64,000 nucleotides of DNA from Alphaproteobacteria bacterium LSUCC0396. GTDB taxonomy: Bacteria; Pseudomonadota; Alphaproteobacteria; Puniceispirillales; Puniceispirillaceae. Position 1 is the first letter of the stretch. Each line of letters begins with the position of its first letter. A program made the translations under genes and the position numbers. The notes beneath the pieces were generated by a model that saw nothing but the letters and a program-made list of their open reading frames with translations, had not been told where the DNA came from and made no database searches. This document shows positions 25,377 through 35,305 of this stretch, one piece after another. The DNA lies in contig CP166131.1 in the NCBI GenBank assembly GCA_041228345.1, forward strand, positions 2,101,001 through 2,165,000, in the 5' to 3' direction.

Positions 25377-28049
25377 ATGTCAGAGACATTGCGCGATGCA
25401 TGCCGTGCCAGCCTAGATGCGGCCGGAAAAACATATCATTATTATTCGCTAGCCGAATTGGCTAAGACCTATCCAGCGCTGGATAAGCTGCCTTACTCTT
25501 TGAAAGTTCTGTTGGAAAACCTGCTGCGTAACGAAGATGGCAGTTCGGTCACGAAGGCGGATATTGAAGCCTTGGCAAACTGGGCCGAAAATGGTGAAAA
25601 AGGCGAGATCGCGTTTCGCCCATCGCGTATTCTTTTGCAAGATTTTACGGGTGTTCCAGCCGTTGTCGATTTGGCCGCAATGCGTGACGCGATGCAGGCA
25701 ATTGGCGGCAACCCTGAGAAAATTAACCCGCTGTCACCTGTCGATCTGGTGATTGACCATTCGGTTATGGTTGATCATTCGGGCGGCGAGGATGCGGCTG
25801 CAAAGAACGTTGCACTTGAATTCTCGCGCAATCAGGAACGCTACGAATTTTTACGCTGGGGCGCAGGCGCGTTCGATAATTTCCGCGTTGTGCCGCCCGG
25901 AACAGGCATCTGCCATCAGGTCAATCTCGAGTTTCTGTCGCAAACCGTCTGGACGCGCGAAGACGATGGCAAAACCTTTGCCTATCCTGACTCGGTTGTT
26001 GGTACTGACAGTCATACCACAATGGTCAATGGCCTTGCTGTTCTTGGCTGGGGTGTTGGCGGTATTGAAGCTGAAGCAGCGATGCTCGGCCAGCCAATTT
26101 CAATGCTGGTGCCAGATGTAATCGGGTTCCGTCTTGATGGCAAATTGCCCGAAGGCGCAACGGCAACCGATCTGGTGCTGATGATCGTTGAAGCGCTTCG
26201 TAAACGCGGCGTTGTTGGAAAATTCGTTGAATTCTTTGGCCCTGGGCTTGATCAATTGTCGTTGGCCGACCGCGCAACGATCGCCAATATGGCACCGGAA
26301 TATGGCGCGACCTGCGGCTTTTTCCCGATTGACCAAGAAGCGCTGAATTACCTGCGGCTAACCGGCCGTGATGATGACCGGGTTGCGCTTGTCGAGGCCT
26401 ATGCCAAGGCACAAGGTATGTGGCGCGAATCAAACGCGGCTGATCCGCATTTCACCGATAGCTTGTCATTGGATCTTGGGTCTGTGGTGCCGTCACTTGC
26501 CGGACCAAAACGCCCGCAAGACCGTGTGACATTGCCTGACGTTGCTGCGTCATTTGCAAGCACATTGGCCGAAAGCACTGGCCGAACTCAGGCAAAATCT
26601 GTGGCCGTCGATGGTGCCAATTATGAAATCGCCGATGGTGATGTGATGATTGCAGCGATCACCTCATGTACCAACACCTCGAACCCGTCAGTTCTGGTGG
26701 CGGCTGGTCTGGTGGCAAAGGCCGCACATGAAAAAGGGATGAAGGTCAAGCCATGGGTGAAAACCTCGCTTGCGCCCGGCAGCCAAGTTGTATCGGCCTA
26801 TCTTGATGCGGCAGGTCTTACCCAGCATCTTGATGCGCTTGGGTTCAACACGGTTGGTTATGGATGCACCACCTGTATCGGTAATTCTGGCCCGCTTGAT
26901 GAGGCAATCGTTTCGGCTATTGACGAAAATGAACTCGTGGTCAGCGCGGTGCTTTCGGGGAACCGTAACTTTGAGGGCCGGGTCAGCCCGCACGCTGCGG
27001 CTAATTATCTGGCATCGCCGCCACTGGTTGTGGCCTATGCATTGGCAGGGTCGGTTACCAAGGTTTTGAGTGATGAGCCGCTTGGCACTGATAGTGACGG
27101 TAATGATGTCTATCTAAAGGATCTGTGGCCGAGCAATGAGCAAATCCGCGCAGTGGTTGATGCGGTTATTTCCGCTGAAATGTTCCGGTCACGCTATGCC
27201 GATGTGTTTAAAGGCACCAAGGAATGGCAGGCAATCCAGACATCTGGCGGCCTAACCTATAATTGGAATGATGGATCAACCTATGTGCAGAACCCGCCTT
27301 ATTTCGAGGGCATGACCCGCGAAATTTCAGAAACCGCAAGTGACATTACTGGTGCGCGTGTTCTGGCACTTTTGGGTGATTCGATTACAACCGATCATAT
27401 CTCGCCTGCTGGTGGTATCGCCCGCGATACACCGGCTGCCGATTTCCTGACAAGCCATCAGGTTCGGCCGGTTGATTTCAACTCATTTGGTGCGCGCCGC
27501 GGTAATCATCAGGTGATGATGCGTGGAACCTTTGCCAATATCCGCCTGAAAAATATGGCAGCCGCCGGTACCACAGGCGGATTTGCCCGCCATGTACCAT
27601 CGGGTGATATTGCGCCCCTGTTTGATGTAGCGTCACGCTATGCGGATGAGGGGACGCCATTGGTGATTGTTGGTGGCAAGGAATATGGCACTGGTTCCAG
27701 CCGTGACTGGGCGGCCAAAGGCACTTGCTTGCTTGGCATTAAGGCGGTCATCGTCGAGAGCTTTGAGCGGATCCACCGTTCTAACCTGATCGGTATGGGT
27801 GTGTTGCCGTTGCAGTTCCCGGCCGGTGTTACGCGTGAAACTCTTGGTTTGACTGGTGACGAGGTGATTAATCTCACCGGGCTTGCCGATGGTGTCTCGC
27901 CGGGCATGACGGTGAAAGCCACCTTTACTTTTGCCGATGGGCGCAGCGAAACCGTTGATCTGCTGGCACGGATCGACACTGATGGTGAAGCCACCTATTT
28001 CAAGAATGGTGGCATCCTTCAATATGTGCTTCGCCAGCTCGCCGCGTAA
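25377..28049 (+). CDS. acnA: Aconitate hydratase AcnA
   Basis: This TCA-cycle enzyme isomerises citrate and isocitrate. The 890-residue protein has the AcnA/IRP-type layout: [10 protein letters not shown] and GTDSHTTM near the N-terminus, the first cluster cysteine in [10 protein letters not shown], the pair in [14 protein letters not shown], and the C-terminal swivel domain with [15 protein letters not shown] and [11 protein letters not shown]. The start at 25377 has a perfect AAGGAG eight bases upstream; the frame extends 22 codons further without support. It is a single-gene unit closed by a strong terminator at 28120. Confidence 0.98.
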   Translation: MSETLRDACRASLDAAGKTYHYYSLAELAKTYPALDKLPYSLKVLLENLLRNEDGSSVTKADIEALANWAENGEKGEIAFRPSRILLQDFTGVPAVVDLAAMRDAMQAIGGNPEKINPLSPVDLVIDHSVMVDHSGGEDAAAKNVALEFSRNQERYEFLRWGAGAFDNFRVVPPGTGICHQVNLEFLSQTVWTREDDGKTFAYPDSVVGTDSHTTMVNGLAVLGWGVGGIEAEAAMLGQPISMLVPDVIGFRLDGKLPEGATATDLVLMIVEALRKRGVVGKFVEFFGPGLDQLSLADRATIANMAPEYGATCGFFPIDQEALNYLRLTGRDDDRVALVEAYAKAQGMWRESNAADPHFTDSLSLDLGSVVPSLAGPKRPQDRVTLPDVAASFASTLAESTGRTQAKSVAVDGANYEIADGDVMIAAITSCTNTSNPSVLVAAGLVAKAAHEKGMKVKPWVKTSLAPGSQVVSAYLDAAGLTQHLDALGFNTVGYGCTTCIGNSGPLDEAIVSAIDENELVVSAVLSGNRNFEGRVSPHAAANYLASPPLVVAYALAGSVTKVLSDEPLGTDSDGNDVYLKDLWPSNEQIRAVVDAVISAEMFRSRYADVFKGTKEWQAIQTSGGLTYNWNDGSTYVQNPPYFEGMTREISETASDITGARVLALLGDSITTDHISPAGGIARDTPAADFLTSHQVRPVDFNSFGARRGNHQVMMRGTFANIRLKNMAAAGTTGGFARHVPSGDIAPLFDVASRYADEGTPLVIVGGKEYGTGSSRDWAAKGTCLLGIKAVIVESFERIHRSNLIGMGVLPLQFPAGVTRETLGLTGDEVINLTGLADGVSPGMTVKATFTFADGRSETVDLLARIDTDGEATYFKNGGILQYVLRQLAA

Positions 28050-28119
28050 ACAGGAAACAAGAAATATCCAGTCCACGCGGCGGCGGTAAAGCCGTTGTCT
28101 GACGGATTGGCTAAGATTG

Positions 28120-28154
28120 CCCCGCGCTATGGTTGTATATGGCGCGGGGTTTTT
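28120..28154 (+). terminator. Rho-independent terminator after acnA
   Basis: CCCCGCGC (28120-28127) pairs with GCGCGGGG (28142-28149), a perfect 8-base GC stem that can extend by three weaker pairs, followed by TTTTT. It lies 70 bases after the acnA stop. Confidence 0.9.
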
Positions 28155-28271
28155 CGTGTCGGCACTTTCTTATTGCCTTATCCGGGGCTATTTGGCTGGA
28201 TTTTCGCTGGCGAGGCTGCCTATAGTGGCGGGGTATATTCTGCTTTAGTGATATGGAAAAGCTAGCGTCAA

Positions 28272-31145
28272 ATGTCGATCTATTCATCTCAAAATCTGAC
28301 GCTGGTTCTTGGCCCGACCAACACGGGTAAAACCCATCTCGCGCTTGAACGGATGACCGGCTATGCCAGCGGCATGATCGGCTTTCCGCTGCGGCTGCTG
28401 GCGCGTGAAAATTATGATCGGCTGGTTGCCAAGATCGGTGCTGATAAGGTCGGGCTTATCACTGGCGAGGAGCGTATTTTGCCTGCTGGCGCGCGCTATC
28501 TTTGCTGCACGGTTGAATCGATGCCGCTGGATGTCAATGCCGATGCCGAGCTTGCCAAGCGCCGGTTTGATTTCATTGCCGTTGACGAGGTGCAGCTTGC
28601 CGGTGACCGTGAGCGTGGCCATATTTTTACCGACCGTATCCTGCATGCAAGAGGCGCGTTTGAAACGATGTTCATGGGGGCAGAAACTGCCGCCCCGCTG
28701 TTAAAGGCATTATTGCCAGATGCGAAATTTGAATTCCGTGACCGGATGTCGCGGCTAAGCTATGCTGGATCGAAAAAGCTGACACGCCTTCCGCGCCGCA
28801 GTGCCGTTGTCGCCTTTAGCGCCGCGGATGTTTATCAGATTGCCGAATTCATCAAGCGTCAACGCGGCGGTGCTGCGGTGGTTATGGGGCGGCTTAGCCC
28901 GCGTACCCGCAATGCACAGGTCGAATTATACCAGAACGGTGATGTCGATTTCCTGATTGCGACTGACGCCATTGGCATGGGGCTTAATCTTGATCTTGGC
29001 CATGTTGCCTTGTCTGCTGACGTCAAGTTTGATGGGCGGCGGATGCGCAAGCTGTTGCCATCTGAAATGGCGCAGATCGCTGGCCGTGCTGGCCGGCACA
29101 TGAATGATGGCAGTTTTGGTGTAACTGATGGATGCCGGCCATTAGAGCCAGAGATGATTGATGCGATCGAACAGCACCGATTTGCCCCGCTTCGCGCCTT
29201 TTACTGGCGAAGCCGTGATCTTGGCTTTACTTCAATTGATCAGCTGCTTGCCTCGCTTGAGGCGCCGCCGCCATTGCCGTTTCTGTTTCGCAAAGGTGAT
29301 GCGTTGGATCATCAGGCACTTACAGCACTTGCCGCCCGTCCGGAAATCCGCGCTGCGGTCTCTGGCGCGCGTGACGTGCGGCTTTTATGGGCGGTGGCGT
29401 CGATTCCTGATTTCCGGCAAAGCCTCCATGAAAACCATTATGAAATGCTTGCCAATATCTTCAAAACGCTTGTGGCACAGGGGGTTCTTGGCAATGATAT
29501 GGTTGCCAAGGCCATGACCCAGCTCGATCGGATTGACGGCGATATTGATACATTAATGACGCGCCTTGCATATATTAGAACTTGGACATACATCACGCAT
29601 CGTTCTGACTGGACAGATAACCCCAACGAGTGGCAGAATCGCGCTAGGTTAATTGAAGACAGGCTGTCTGACTGTCTGCATAGCCGGCTGTCAGAGCGCT
29701 TTGTTGATAAGCGTGCCGCGCATTTGAGTCGAAGATTGAAGGAAACGAAAAATTTGATTGCCTCTGTAAAAGATGATGGCACGGTTCTTGTTGAAGGTGA
29801 GGAGGTCGGACGGCTTGACGGTTTTACCTTTCATCCGACACTGGCCGATGGTGAAGATAAAGCCCCTATTCTAGCTGCTGCGAGACGCGGGTTACCCGAT
29901 GAAATAGAACGCCGGGTTCGGGCCTTTGTGGCGTCGGCTGATCCGGCGTTTCGGCTTGGGTCTGATGGGGTGGTAAAATGGCGCGAGGCCGAGGTTGCGC
30001 GGCTGGTTAAAGGCGACGGGCTTTATGTGCCGCGCCCCGAACTTGTGACCAGTGATCTGCTGTCGATCGACCAGACCCAGCGTATGGTCCAGCGGCTGGT
30101 CGCCTTTGTCGCCACGCACGTCGAGACAGTTCTTGGCCGGCTGACCATTCTGCAAACGCCTGATGCAGCGCCGGTTAGCGAGCCAAAGACCAAGCCCGAT
30201 GCGGTACCAAATGCGGCGCCAAATGCGGCGTCAAATGCGGAAACACCCAAGGATGCGGGTGCGGATACTGGTACGAATACGGGTGCGGATGCGCCGGCTG
30301 CAACGTCCGACAATATGCCTGTCAATGTGCCAGAAAAAGATGCTGGTGCGATCGCTGCTGATCAGGCACCGGCTGGGTTAAGTGGGGCGGCCAAGGGCAT
30401 TGCCTTTATTCTGTTTGAGCGTCTTGGATCAGTGCCGACTGCCGAGATCGGGCATCTATTACGAGCGATGCATGAGAGTGACAAGCCGCGTTTGGCGCGG
30501 CTGGGGCTGCGGTTTGGCGTCGAAACGGTCTATATGCCCGAATTATTGAAGCCGGCGCAGATCGAATTGCGTAGCCTGTTATTCAGTCTTGCTAATGGCC
30601 AGTTCTATGACGCTACCCCGCCACCTGCGGGCCGGGTTGCGATTGACTCGGTGGCTGACGTTCCGGATGCCTATTGGTTGGCAGTTGGTTATCGGCGGCT
30701 GGGTCAGCGGGTAATGCGCGTTGATATGGTAGAGCGTGTGGCCATGCTGGTTCGCACTGCCGCGCGTGAAGGGCCGTTTAAGATTACCGAAGATATGCTG
30801 TCTTTGGCCGGGGCAACCCGCGAACAGATGGGGCAGATGCTGCTTGATCTTGGCTGTGCTGTGGTTGGTGAAGAGCCGGCCGAAGATGCAGATAAGCCCG
30901 CCTTGCAGATTTTTGAGCGAAAGCGGAAAGCGAGGCCGCCGCGTAATGATAAAGCGGGTGCGCCAAACCAGCCCCGTTCAGGCAAGACAAAGACTGACCG
31001 CAACGCCGATAAACGGCGCCACAAATCGGCTGGCAACAAACCGGCTGGCAACAAACCGCAATCGGCCTCCCGCCGGCCGGCCGAAAAACAGCCTGATCCG
31101 AATTCACCCTTTGCGGTTCTGGCTGCGCTGAAAACAAAAGTCTGA
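28272..31145 (+). CDS. Suv3-like superfamily 2 helicase
   Basis: This 957-residue ATP-dependent helicase resembles mitochondrial SUV3, an RNA helicase of the degradosome, and its alphaproteobacterial relatives. It has Walker A GPTNTGKT at 14-21, the DEVQ box at 105-108 and TDAIGMGLNLDL plus QIAGRAGR (motifs V and VI). A long C-terminal extension follows. Between about 640 and 690 it turns into an Ala/Asn/Asp-rich linker made of 12-bp tandem repeats. The last 80 residues are Lys/Arg/Pro-rich, including a duplicated AGNKP unit, suggesting RNA contact. The S4 protein follows after four bases. The RNA substrate is unknown. Confidence 0.88.
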   Translation: MSIYSSQNLTLVLGPTNTGKTHLALERMTGYASGMIGFPLRLLARENYDRLVAKIGADKVGLITGEERILPAGARYLCCTVESMPLDVNADAELAKRRFDFIAVDEVQLAGDRERGHIFTDRILHARGAFETMFMGAETAAPLLKALLPDAKFEFRDRMSRLSYAGSKKLTRLPRRSAVVAFSAADVYQIAEFIKRQRGGAAVVMGRLSPRTRNAQVELYQNGDVDFLIATDAIGMGLNLDLGHVALSADVKFDGRRMRKLLPSEMAQIAGRAGRHMNDGSFGVTDGCRPLEPEMIDAIEQHRFAPLRAFYWRSRDLGFTSIDQLLASLEAPPPLPFLFRKGDALDHQALTALAARPEIRAAVSGARDVRLLWAVASIPDFRQSLHENHYEMLANIFKTLVAQGVLGNDMVAKAMTQLDRIDGDIDTLMTRLAYIRTWTYITHRSDWTDNPNEWQNRARLIEDRLSDCLHSRLSERFVDKRAAHLSRRLKETKNLIASVKDDGTVLVEGEEVGRLDGFTFHPTLADGEDKAPILAAARRGLPDEIERRVRAFVASADPAFRLGSDGVVKWREAEVARLVKGDGLYVPRPELVTSDLLSIDQTQRMVQRLVAFVATHVETVLGRLTILQTPDAAPVSEPKTKPDAVPNAAPNAASNAETPKDAGADTGTNTGADAPAATSDNMPVNVPEKDAGAIAADQAPAGLSGAAKGIAFILFERLGSVPTAEIGHLLRAMHESDKPRLARLGLRFGVETVYMPELLKPAQIELRSLLFSLANGQFYDATPPPAGRVAIDSVADVPDAYWLAVGYRRLGQRVMRVDMVERVAMLVRTAAREGPFKITEDMLSLAGATREQMGQMLLDLGCAVVGEEPAEDADKPALQIFERKRKARPPRNDKAGAPNQPRSGKTKTDRNADKRRHKSAGNKPAGNKPQSASRRPAEKQPDPNSPFAVLAALKTKV
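30201..30293. repeat. Two in-frame 12-bp repeat arrays in the Suv3-like helicase
   Basis: The first array has three 12-base units at 30201-30236 (GCGGTACCAAAT, GCGGCGCCAAAT, GCGGCGTCAAAT). The second has three at 30258-30293 (GGTGCGGATACT, GGTACGAATACG, GGTGCGGATGCG). They encode NAAPNAASNA- and GADTGTNTGADA-like linker sequence between the helicase core and the C-terminal region. Confidence 0.85.
31027..31056. repeat. Exact 15-bp duplication near the helicase C-terminus
   Basis: CGGCTGGCAACAAAC occurs twice back to back with no mismatch, encoding two copies of AGNKP in the basic tail. Confidence 0.92.
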
Positions 31146-31149
31146 GACG

Positions 31150-31563
31150 ATGAACGCTGCGGCGCCGGAAGCGGTCTTGCGGCTTGATAAATGGCTTTGG
31201 TATGCGCGGTTTTTTAAGACCCGTAGTGCCGCCAGCAAAGCCATTTCCGGTGGGCGGTTTCGGCTGGATGGGCAGGTTATGGCAAAGCCGCACCGACAAG
31301 CGATTTGTGGGCAGGTATTGACCTTTGTGCAAGGAACAAGGGTTCGGGTTATAAAAATTGTCGCGCTTGGCAGTCGTCGGGGGCCGGCACCTGAGGCGGC
31401 GTTGCTTTATGAAGATTTGGCACCGGCACCGGCAGTGCCAGAAAAATTGGCCCCTAAACCGCTGGAATTTGAGGCGCGCGGTAAAGGCAGTGGACGACCA
31501 ACGAAACGCCAGCGTCGGGAAACTGACCGGCTGAAAACAGGATTAGAAAGTGATGAGAGTTAA
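31150..31563 (+). CDS. S4 domain RNA-binding protein (HslR-like)
   Basis: This 137-residue protein opens with an S4 RNA-binding domain (LRLDKWLWYARFFKTRSAASKAISGG, then VMAKPHRQ) at about 10-60, like heat-shock protein HslR/Hsp15, which rescues stalled 50S subunits. The C-terminal half is basic with a GRPTKRQRRETDRL helix, as in the alphaproteobacterial relatives. It starts four bases after the helicase gene and the TerB-like gene follows immediately, so the three are probably cotranscribed. Confidence 0.88.
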   Translation: MNAAAPEAVLRLDKWLWYARFFKTRSAASKAISGGRFRLDGQVMAKPHRQAICGQVLTFVQGTRVRVIKIVALGSRRGPAPEAALLYEDLAPAPAVPEKLAPKPLEFEARGKGSGRPTKRQRRETDRLKTGLESDES

Positions 31564-32028
31564 ATGCTAAATCGAGTTTCCGAATGGGTTAAAGGTTTTG
31601 CCAGTGATGAGGCTATTGTGCCTTGCGAGGACGCAGAATTTGCGGCCACCATTACTGCGCTTTTGGTCGAGGCAGGCATGGCAGATGGCACGCTTGACGA
31701 GCGTGAACGTAGCCGCATTCTGCATTTGATGACGGAACAGCTGGAGCTTGATGCGGATATTGCGAATTCCCGTTTAGATGAGGCAGTTGAGGCGCATGAA
31801 TCGCGGATTGAGATACACAGTCTTATTCGCCAGATCCGTAGCGATACTGAAATGGAAGACCGGATTATTATTCTGGAAATGATCTGGATGGTGGTGCTTG
31901 CCGACAACCAGATTGACCAGCACGAACAGCAATTGATGCGGCGGCTTGCAGGTCTGCTCTTTATTGATGATGTTGCCTCAGGCTTGGCTGCAAAGCGGGC
32001 ACAAAAACGTCTTGGTCTTGCTGATTAG
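31564..32028 (+). CDS. TerB-like family protein
   Basis: This 154-residue acidic helical protein belongs to the TerB-like fold. The repeated pattern AxxxLLVEAGMADGTLDERER and later MVVLADNQIDQHEQQLMRRL shows the two D/E-rich metal-binding-type helices characteristic of the family. Despite the tellurite-resistance name, most such proteins have unknown roles. Its ATG directly follows the TAA of the S4 gene, so translation is likely coupled. No membrane segment or signal peptide is present. Confidence 0.82.
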   Translation: MLNRVSEWVKGFASDEAIVPCEDAEFAATITALLVEAGMADGTLDERERSRILHLMTEQLELDADIANSRLDEAVEAHESRIEIHSLIRQIRSDTEMEDRIIILEMIWMVVLADNQIDQHEQQLMRRLAGLLFIDDVASGLAAKRAQKRLGLAD

Positions 32029-32119
32029 CCGCATCTGCGATAGATAGGTAAAAGAGCTGGGATGAAAGGGCTTCGTCGCGGCTTTTTCAAAAAATGAAAT
32101 TAGAGGAGCAAGGCCACAG

Positions 32120-32458
32120 ATGACCTACATCGTGAATGATAACTGCATTAATTGCAAATATACCGATTGCGTTGAGGTGTGCCCGGTAGATTGTTTTTAT
32201 GAGGGCGAGAATATGCTCGTTATCCACCCTGATGAATGTATTGATTGCGGTGTCTGTGAACCTGAATGCCCGCCTGAGGCGATTTTGCCAGACTCTGAAC
32301 CTGAAGCGGAAAAATGGCTAGAGCTTAACCGCGAAATGTCTGAAATCTGGCCGAATATTGGTCAAAAGATTGAGGCGATGCCTGATGCCGAAAAAATGCA
32401 GGACGAAACCGGAAAATTCGACAAATATTTCAGCAAAGCTGCGGGTAAGGGCGCTTAA
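32120..32458 (+). CDS. fdxA: Seven-iron ferredoxin FdxA
   Basis: This 112-residue ferredoxin has nine cysteines in the [3Fe-4S][4Fe-4S] arrangement: C9-x2-C12-x4-C17-x3-C21 and C25, then C40-x2-C43-x2-C46-x3-C50. The remainder is the acidic C-terminal extension typical of alphaproteobacterial FdxA. A GAGGAG lies about 11 bases before the ATG. It is an electron carrier; it could in principle feed the corrinoid reductive activator, but no linkage in the sequence supports a specific partner. Confidence 0.95.
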   Translation: MTYIVNDNCINCKYTDCVEVCPVDCFYEGENMLVIHPDECIDCGVCEPECPPEAILPDSEPEAEKWLELNREMSEIWPNIGQKIEAMPDAEKMQDETGKFDKYFSKAAGKGA

Positions 32459-32726
32459 ATAAATCCTTATCCCCTTGGCATCCCTATGCTGTGGGCGTGG
32501 CCTAGATCGCTTTGCTGGTCAGGTGATTGATTTTTCCGCAAAATTAAGCTATGGTTTTTTTCAGAAATTAGAGATGAAGCCGGTGCGCACGGACTTTTGG
32601 GCGTGCGTCTCGACTATGCTGTTTTGCTGATCAATGCTTTGGTCAACGCATCATCTTCGTCATGGTTTATTTTTAAGGCTGGTGAGACGCAAAACGGGTT
32701 TGCAAGTCGCAGCGCTGAGGGAAAAA
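32459..32726. other. Intergenic region between fdxA and carD
   Basis: This 268-base region holds a hairpin at 32585-32608 (GCGCACG pairing with CGTGCGT around a ten-base loop) but no T-run after it. The carD promoter is expected here. An upstream extension of the carD frame covers the last 90 bases but shows no conserved protein sequence. Confidence 0.4.
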
Positions 32727-33230
32727 ATGGCACGGAAAAGTGAGAGTTCGTTTGAAGAGGGCGATTTTGTTGTTTATCCAACACATGGTGTTGGCCGTAT
32801 ATTAGGCACAGAAAACCGCGAAGTTGCAGGAATTAAGCTCGAAATGCTCGTCGTGCGGTTTGAGCATGACCGGATGACATTACGGGTGCCGATGGAAAAA
32901 GCGCGCAGCTTGGGCTTGCGAACCCTTAGTTCAAAAAAACAGATGGAACAGGCCATTACAACATTGCAAGGCAAGGCCAAAGTGCGTCGCACCATGTGGT
33001 CACGCCGTGCACAGGAATATGAAACAAAGATCAAATCAGGTGATCCGGTTTCAATCGCCGAAGTCGTCCGTGACCTTCACCGCCGCGGTAACCAGTCAGA
33101 GCAATCTTATTCTGAGCGCCAGATGTATCAGGCTGCGCTTGAGCGTTTGGCTCGTGAGTTCGCCGCGATTGAAAAGATTGATCAGGATGCTGCTGCGCTT
33201 CGTCTTGAAGATCTTATGGACGCTGCCTAG
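32727..33230 (+). CDS. carD: CarD/CdnL-family transcriptional regulator
   Basis: CarD-family proteins bind RNA polymerase beta and stabilise open promoter complexes, especially at rRNA promoters. The 167-residue protein from the ATG at 32727 starts with the RNA polymerase-interacting domain (GDFVVYPTHGVGRI and MLVVRFEHDRMTLRVPMEKA), followed by a helical DNA-binding region with MWSRRAQEYETKIKSGD and VRDLHRR. A GAGG lies eight bases upstream of this ATG; the frame is open for 31 more codons but that part is not conserved. A terminator follows at 33349. Confidence 0.95.
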   Translation: MARKSESSFEEGDFVVYPTHGVGRILGTENREVAGIKLEMLVVRFEHDRMTLRVPMEKARSLGLRTLSSKKQMEQAITTLQGKAKVRRTMWSRRAQEYETKIKSGDPVSIAEVVRDLHRRGNQSEQSYSERQMYQAALERLAREFAAIEKIDQDAAALRLEDLMDAA

Positions 33231-33348
33231 CCGGCAGGATTGGCAACCGCTGGTTTGCGAAAATATGCTGGCGTTTGCCAGCGTCAGGCGGTTTAGGGCT
33301 GCAACGGCGACCATAGGTGTTAAGGGATTATATGAGTCCCATTATATG

Positions 33349-33371
33349 CGGGCAGCTCGGCTGCCCGTTTT
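33349..33371 (+). terminator. Rho-independent terminator after carD
   Basis: CGGGCAG (33349-33355) pairs perfectly with CTGCCCG (33361-33367) around a CTCGG loop, followed by TTTT. It lies between carD and the peptidase gene. Confidence 0.85.
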
Positions 33372-33452
33372 GCCGCGGTGGACCCCTTGGAATTTTGCGC
33401 TCATCAAGCGTGATGGGATGCCGGCTATGCTTGCTTGGAGTGAGTTCTTTAT

Positions 33453-34394
33453 ATGGTAAATGCGTTTATTCAAGAGCGTGAATTATTTCCCCCGTCGATG
33501 CCATTCCGTAGCGGCTTTCTTCAGCGTGACAATCACGAAATTTATTATGAACAATGTGGCAGCCGCGACGGCCAGCCCTTGCTGTTTTTGCATGGTGGTC
33601 CGGGTGCGGGGACAGCACCGGCGCACCGGCGCTTGTTTGACCCAAGCAGATTTCATGTGGTGTTGTTTGATCAAAGGGGCTGTGGGCAATCACGCCCTCA
33701 TGCCAGCCTCGAGGATAATCGGACTGATGCTCTGATCGGTGATATTGAGGCGCTGCGCCAGTCGCTGGGGATCGACAAATTTATTTTATTTGGGGGCTCA
33801 TGGGGCAGCACGCTGGCGCTGGCTTATGCGATTGCTTATCCCGAAAATGTGGCAGGGCTCATTTTGCGCGGTATTTTCCTTGGTACGCGCGCCGAAGTTG
33901 ACTGGTTCCTGAATGATATGGGGCGGTTTTTCCCCGAAGCTTATGACAGGTTCATCGGCCATCTCGATGCGGGCGAACGCGGTGATGTGCTCACCAGCTA
34001 TTATCGGCGGCTTGTCGACCCCGATCCAGCAATTCACCAAAAAGCTGCAGAGTTCTGGGCCTCTTATGAGACATCCTGTTCGACCTTGCGTGCGGGCAAC
34101 CGGCATATGGGGGGGGCTGGCGCGCTGACAATGGCGCGGATTGAGGCATATTATTTTTTGAATGACTGTTTTATGCCCGCCAATCATATCATCGAGAATG
34201 TTGGGCGTATCCGCCATTTGCCAGCGACGATTGTTCAAGGTAGGCATGATGTTATCTGCCCGCCAATTACCGCCACGCGCCTCGCGGCAAAATGGGGCCG
34301 TAATGCCAAACTGCAAATCATTGATGCGGCTGGGCATTCGACGTTCGAGAGTGGGATTGCCCACGCCTTGATGGCGGCGTTGGACGAAATCTGA
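33453..34394 (+). CDS. pip: Proline iminopeptidase (alpha/beta hydrolase)
   Basis: This enzyme releases N-terminal proline from peptides. The 313-residue protein shows HGGPGAG (the oxyanion-hole loop), DQRGCGQS, the nucleophile Ser116 in GGSWGS, and the remaining triad members near Asp266 (GRHDVICPP) and His295 (AAGHSTF). These match the prolyl aminopeptidase S33 family closely. Length is typical. The ATG at 33453 has only a distant GGAG, so a slightly later start is possible. It stands alone between the carD terminator and the XRE regulator. Confidence 0.94.
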   Translation: MVNAFIQERELFPPSMPFRSGFLQRDNHEIYYEQCGSRDGQPLLFLHGGPGAGTAPAHRRLFDPSRFHVVLFDQRGCGQSRPHASLEDNRTDALIGDIEALRQSLGIDKFILFGGSWGSTLALAYAIAYPENVAGLILRGIFLGTRAEVDWFLNDMGRFFPEAYDRFIGHLDAGERGDVLTSYYRRLVDPDPAIHQKAAEFWASYETSCSTLRAGNRHMGGAGALTMARIEAYYFLNDCFMPANHIIENVGRIRHLPATIVQGRHDVICPPITATRLAAKWGRNAKLQIIDAAGHSTFESGIAHALMAALDEI

Positions 34395-34529
34395 ACAAAT
34401 TCAGGCCGCCAATACTGTTACTATTTCATTAAAGCGACATATCATATCGCTCTTGTTGGTTCCTGCTAGCGCAAACAGCCGGTTCTCGACAGTGATTTTG
34501 TGTCAATTCTGGAATAGGGGTAACTGTAA

Positions 34530-34997
34530 ATGGCCGTCTCAAGGGATGATGAAGTCGAGCGCAACTTTCGTATCACCAATAATAATGCAATTGATATGCA
34601 TGTTGGCAAACGCGTGCGGCTCCGGCGGACACTGCTTGGAATGAGTCAGGAACAGCTTGGTGCCGAATTAAATACTACCCTTCAGCAAGTGCAAAAATAT
34701 GAACGCGGTGCTAATCGGATCAGTGCGTCACGCCTGTGGGATATTAGTCAGATTCTTGATGTGCCAATAAGCTATTTTTTTGATGATATGTCAGAAAACA
34801 CGATGCGCAGCTCGCCGCGCTGGGTCAGCCGCGGTGATGTTATGGATGCGATGACCAGCCAGCCACTCAAAGACCCAATGGCACGACGTGAAACGCTGGA
34901 ATTGGTACGCGCCTATTACACGATTGAAAAGCCAGCCGTACGCAAACGCATCGCTGAAATGGTGAAATCAATTGCCACAACGCTAGCTGACGAATAG
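34530..34997 (+). CDS. XRE-family helix-turn-helix transcriptional regulator
   Basis: This 155-residue regulator has a Cro/CI-type helix-turn-helix at about 24-80 (HVGKRVRLRRTLLGMSQEQLG, VQKYERGANRISASRLWDI), then a C-terminal segment with a predicted helix (RETLELVRAYYTI and VRKRIAEMVKSIA). It resembles the alphaproteobacterial PraR/PhrR-like single-domain regulators. It lies upstream of xseB with a 32-base gap and may be cotranscribed with the isoprenoid cluster; its targets are unknown. Confidence 0.85.
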   Translation: MAVSRDDEVERNFRITNNNAIDMHVGKRVRLRRTLLGMSQEQLGAELNTTLQQVQKYERGANRISASRLWDISQILDVPISYFFDDMSENTMRSSPRWVSRGDVMDAMTSQPLKDPMARRETLELVRAYYTIEKPAVRKRIAEMVKSIATTLADE

Positions 34998-35029
34998 TCT
35001 AATCCCATAATCTTGATGGGATAAATGTA

Positions 35030-35296
35030 ATGAATGAAACGCCAGCAAAACCACCTGCTCTGGAAAAGCTGAGCTTTGAAGATGCGCTTCGTGAACTCGA
35101 GGGCATCGTCGCGTCGCTTGAACGCGGCGAGGTCTCACTCGAAGATGCGATTGCCGCTTTTGAGAGAGGCACTGAGTTAAAGTCGCATTGTCAGGCGCGC
35201 CTCGAAGAAGCCCGCATGAAAGTTGAAAAAATTAAAGTGCCAGCGACTGGCGGCGCACCTGATAGCGCCAGTGATTTTGATCCGGGCGAGGCCTGA
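35030..35296 (+). CDS. xseB: Exodeoxyribonuclease VII small subunit
   Basis: XseB is the small subunit of exonuclease VII, which degrades single-stranded DNA. The 88 residues contain the family core LSFEDALRELEGIVASLERG and VSLEDAIAAFERGTEL, then a coiled stretch and a short acidic tail. It is placed just before ispA (nine-base gap), as in most alphaproteobacteria. Confidence 0.95.
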   Translation: MNETPAKPPALEKLSFEDALRELEGIVASLERGEVSLEDAIAAFERGTELKSHCQARLEEARMKVEKIKVPATGGAPDSASDFDPGEA

Positions 35297-35305
35297 TTTC
35301 TGCGA

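Noticed and set aside
34430-34460. Possible terminator after the prolyl aminopeptidase gene
   Set aside because: AGCGA/TCGCT stem is short with a bulge and only a weak T-run follows; too weak to call.
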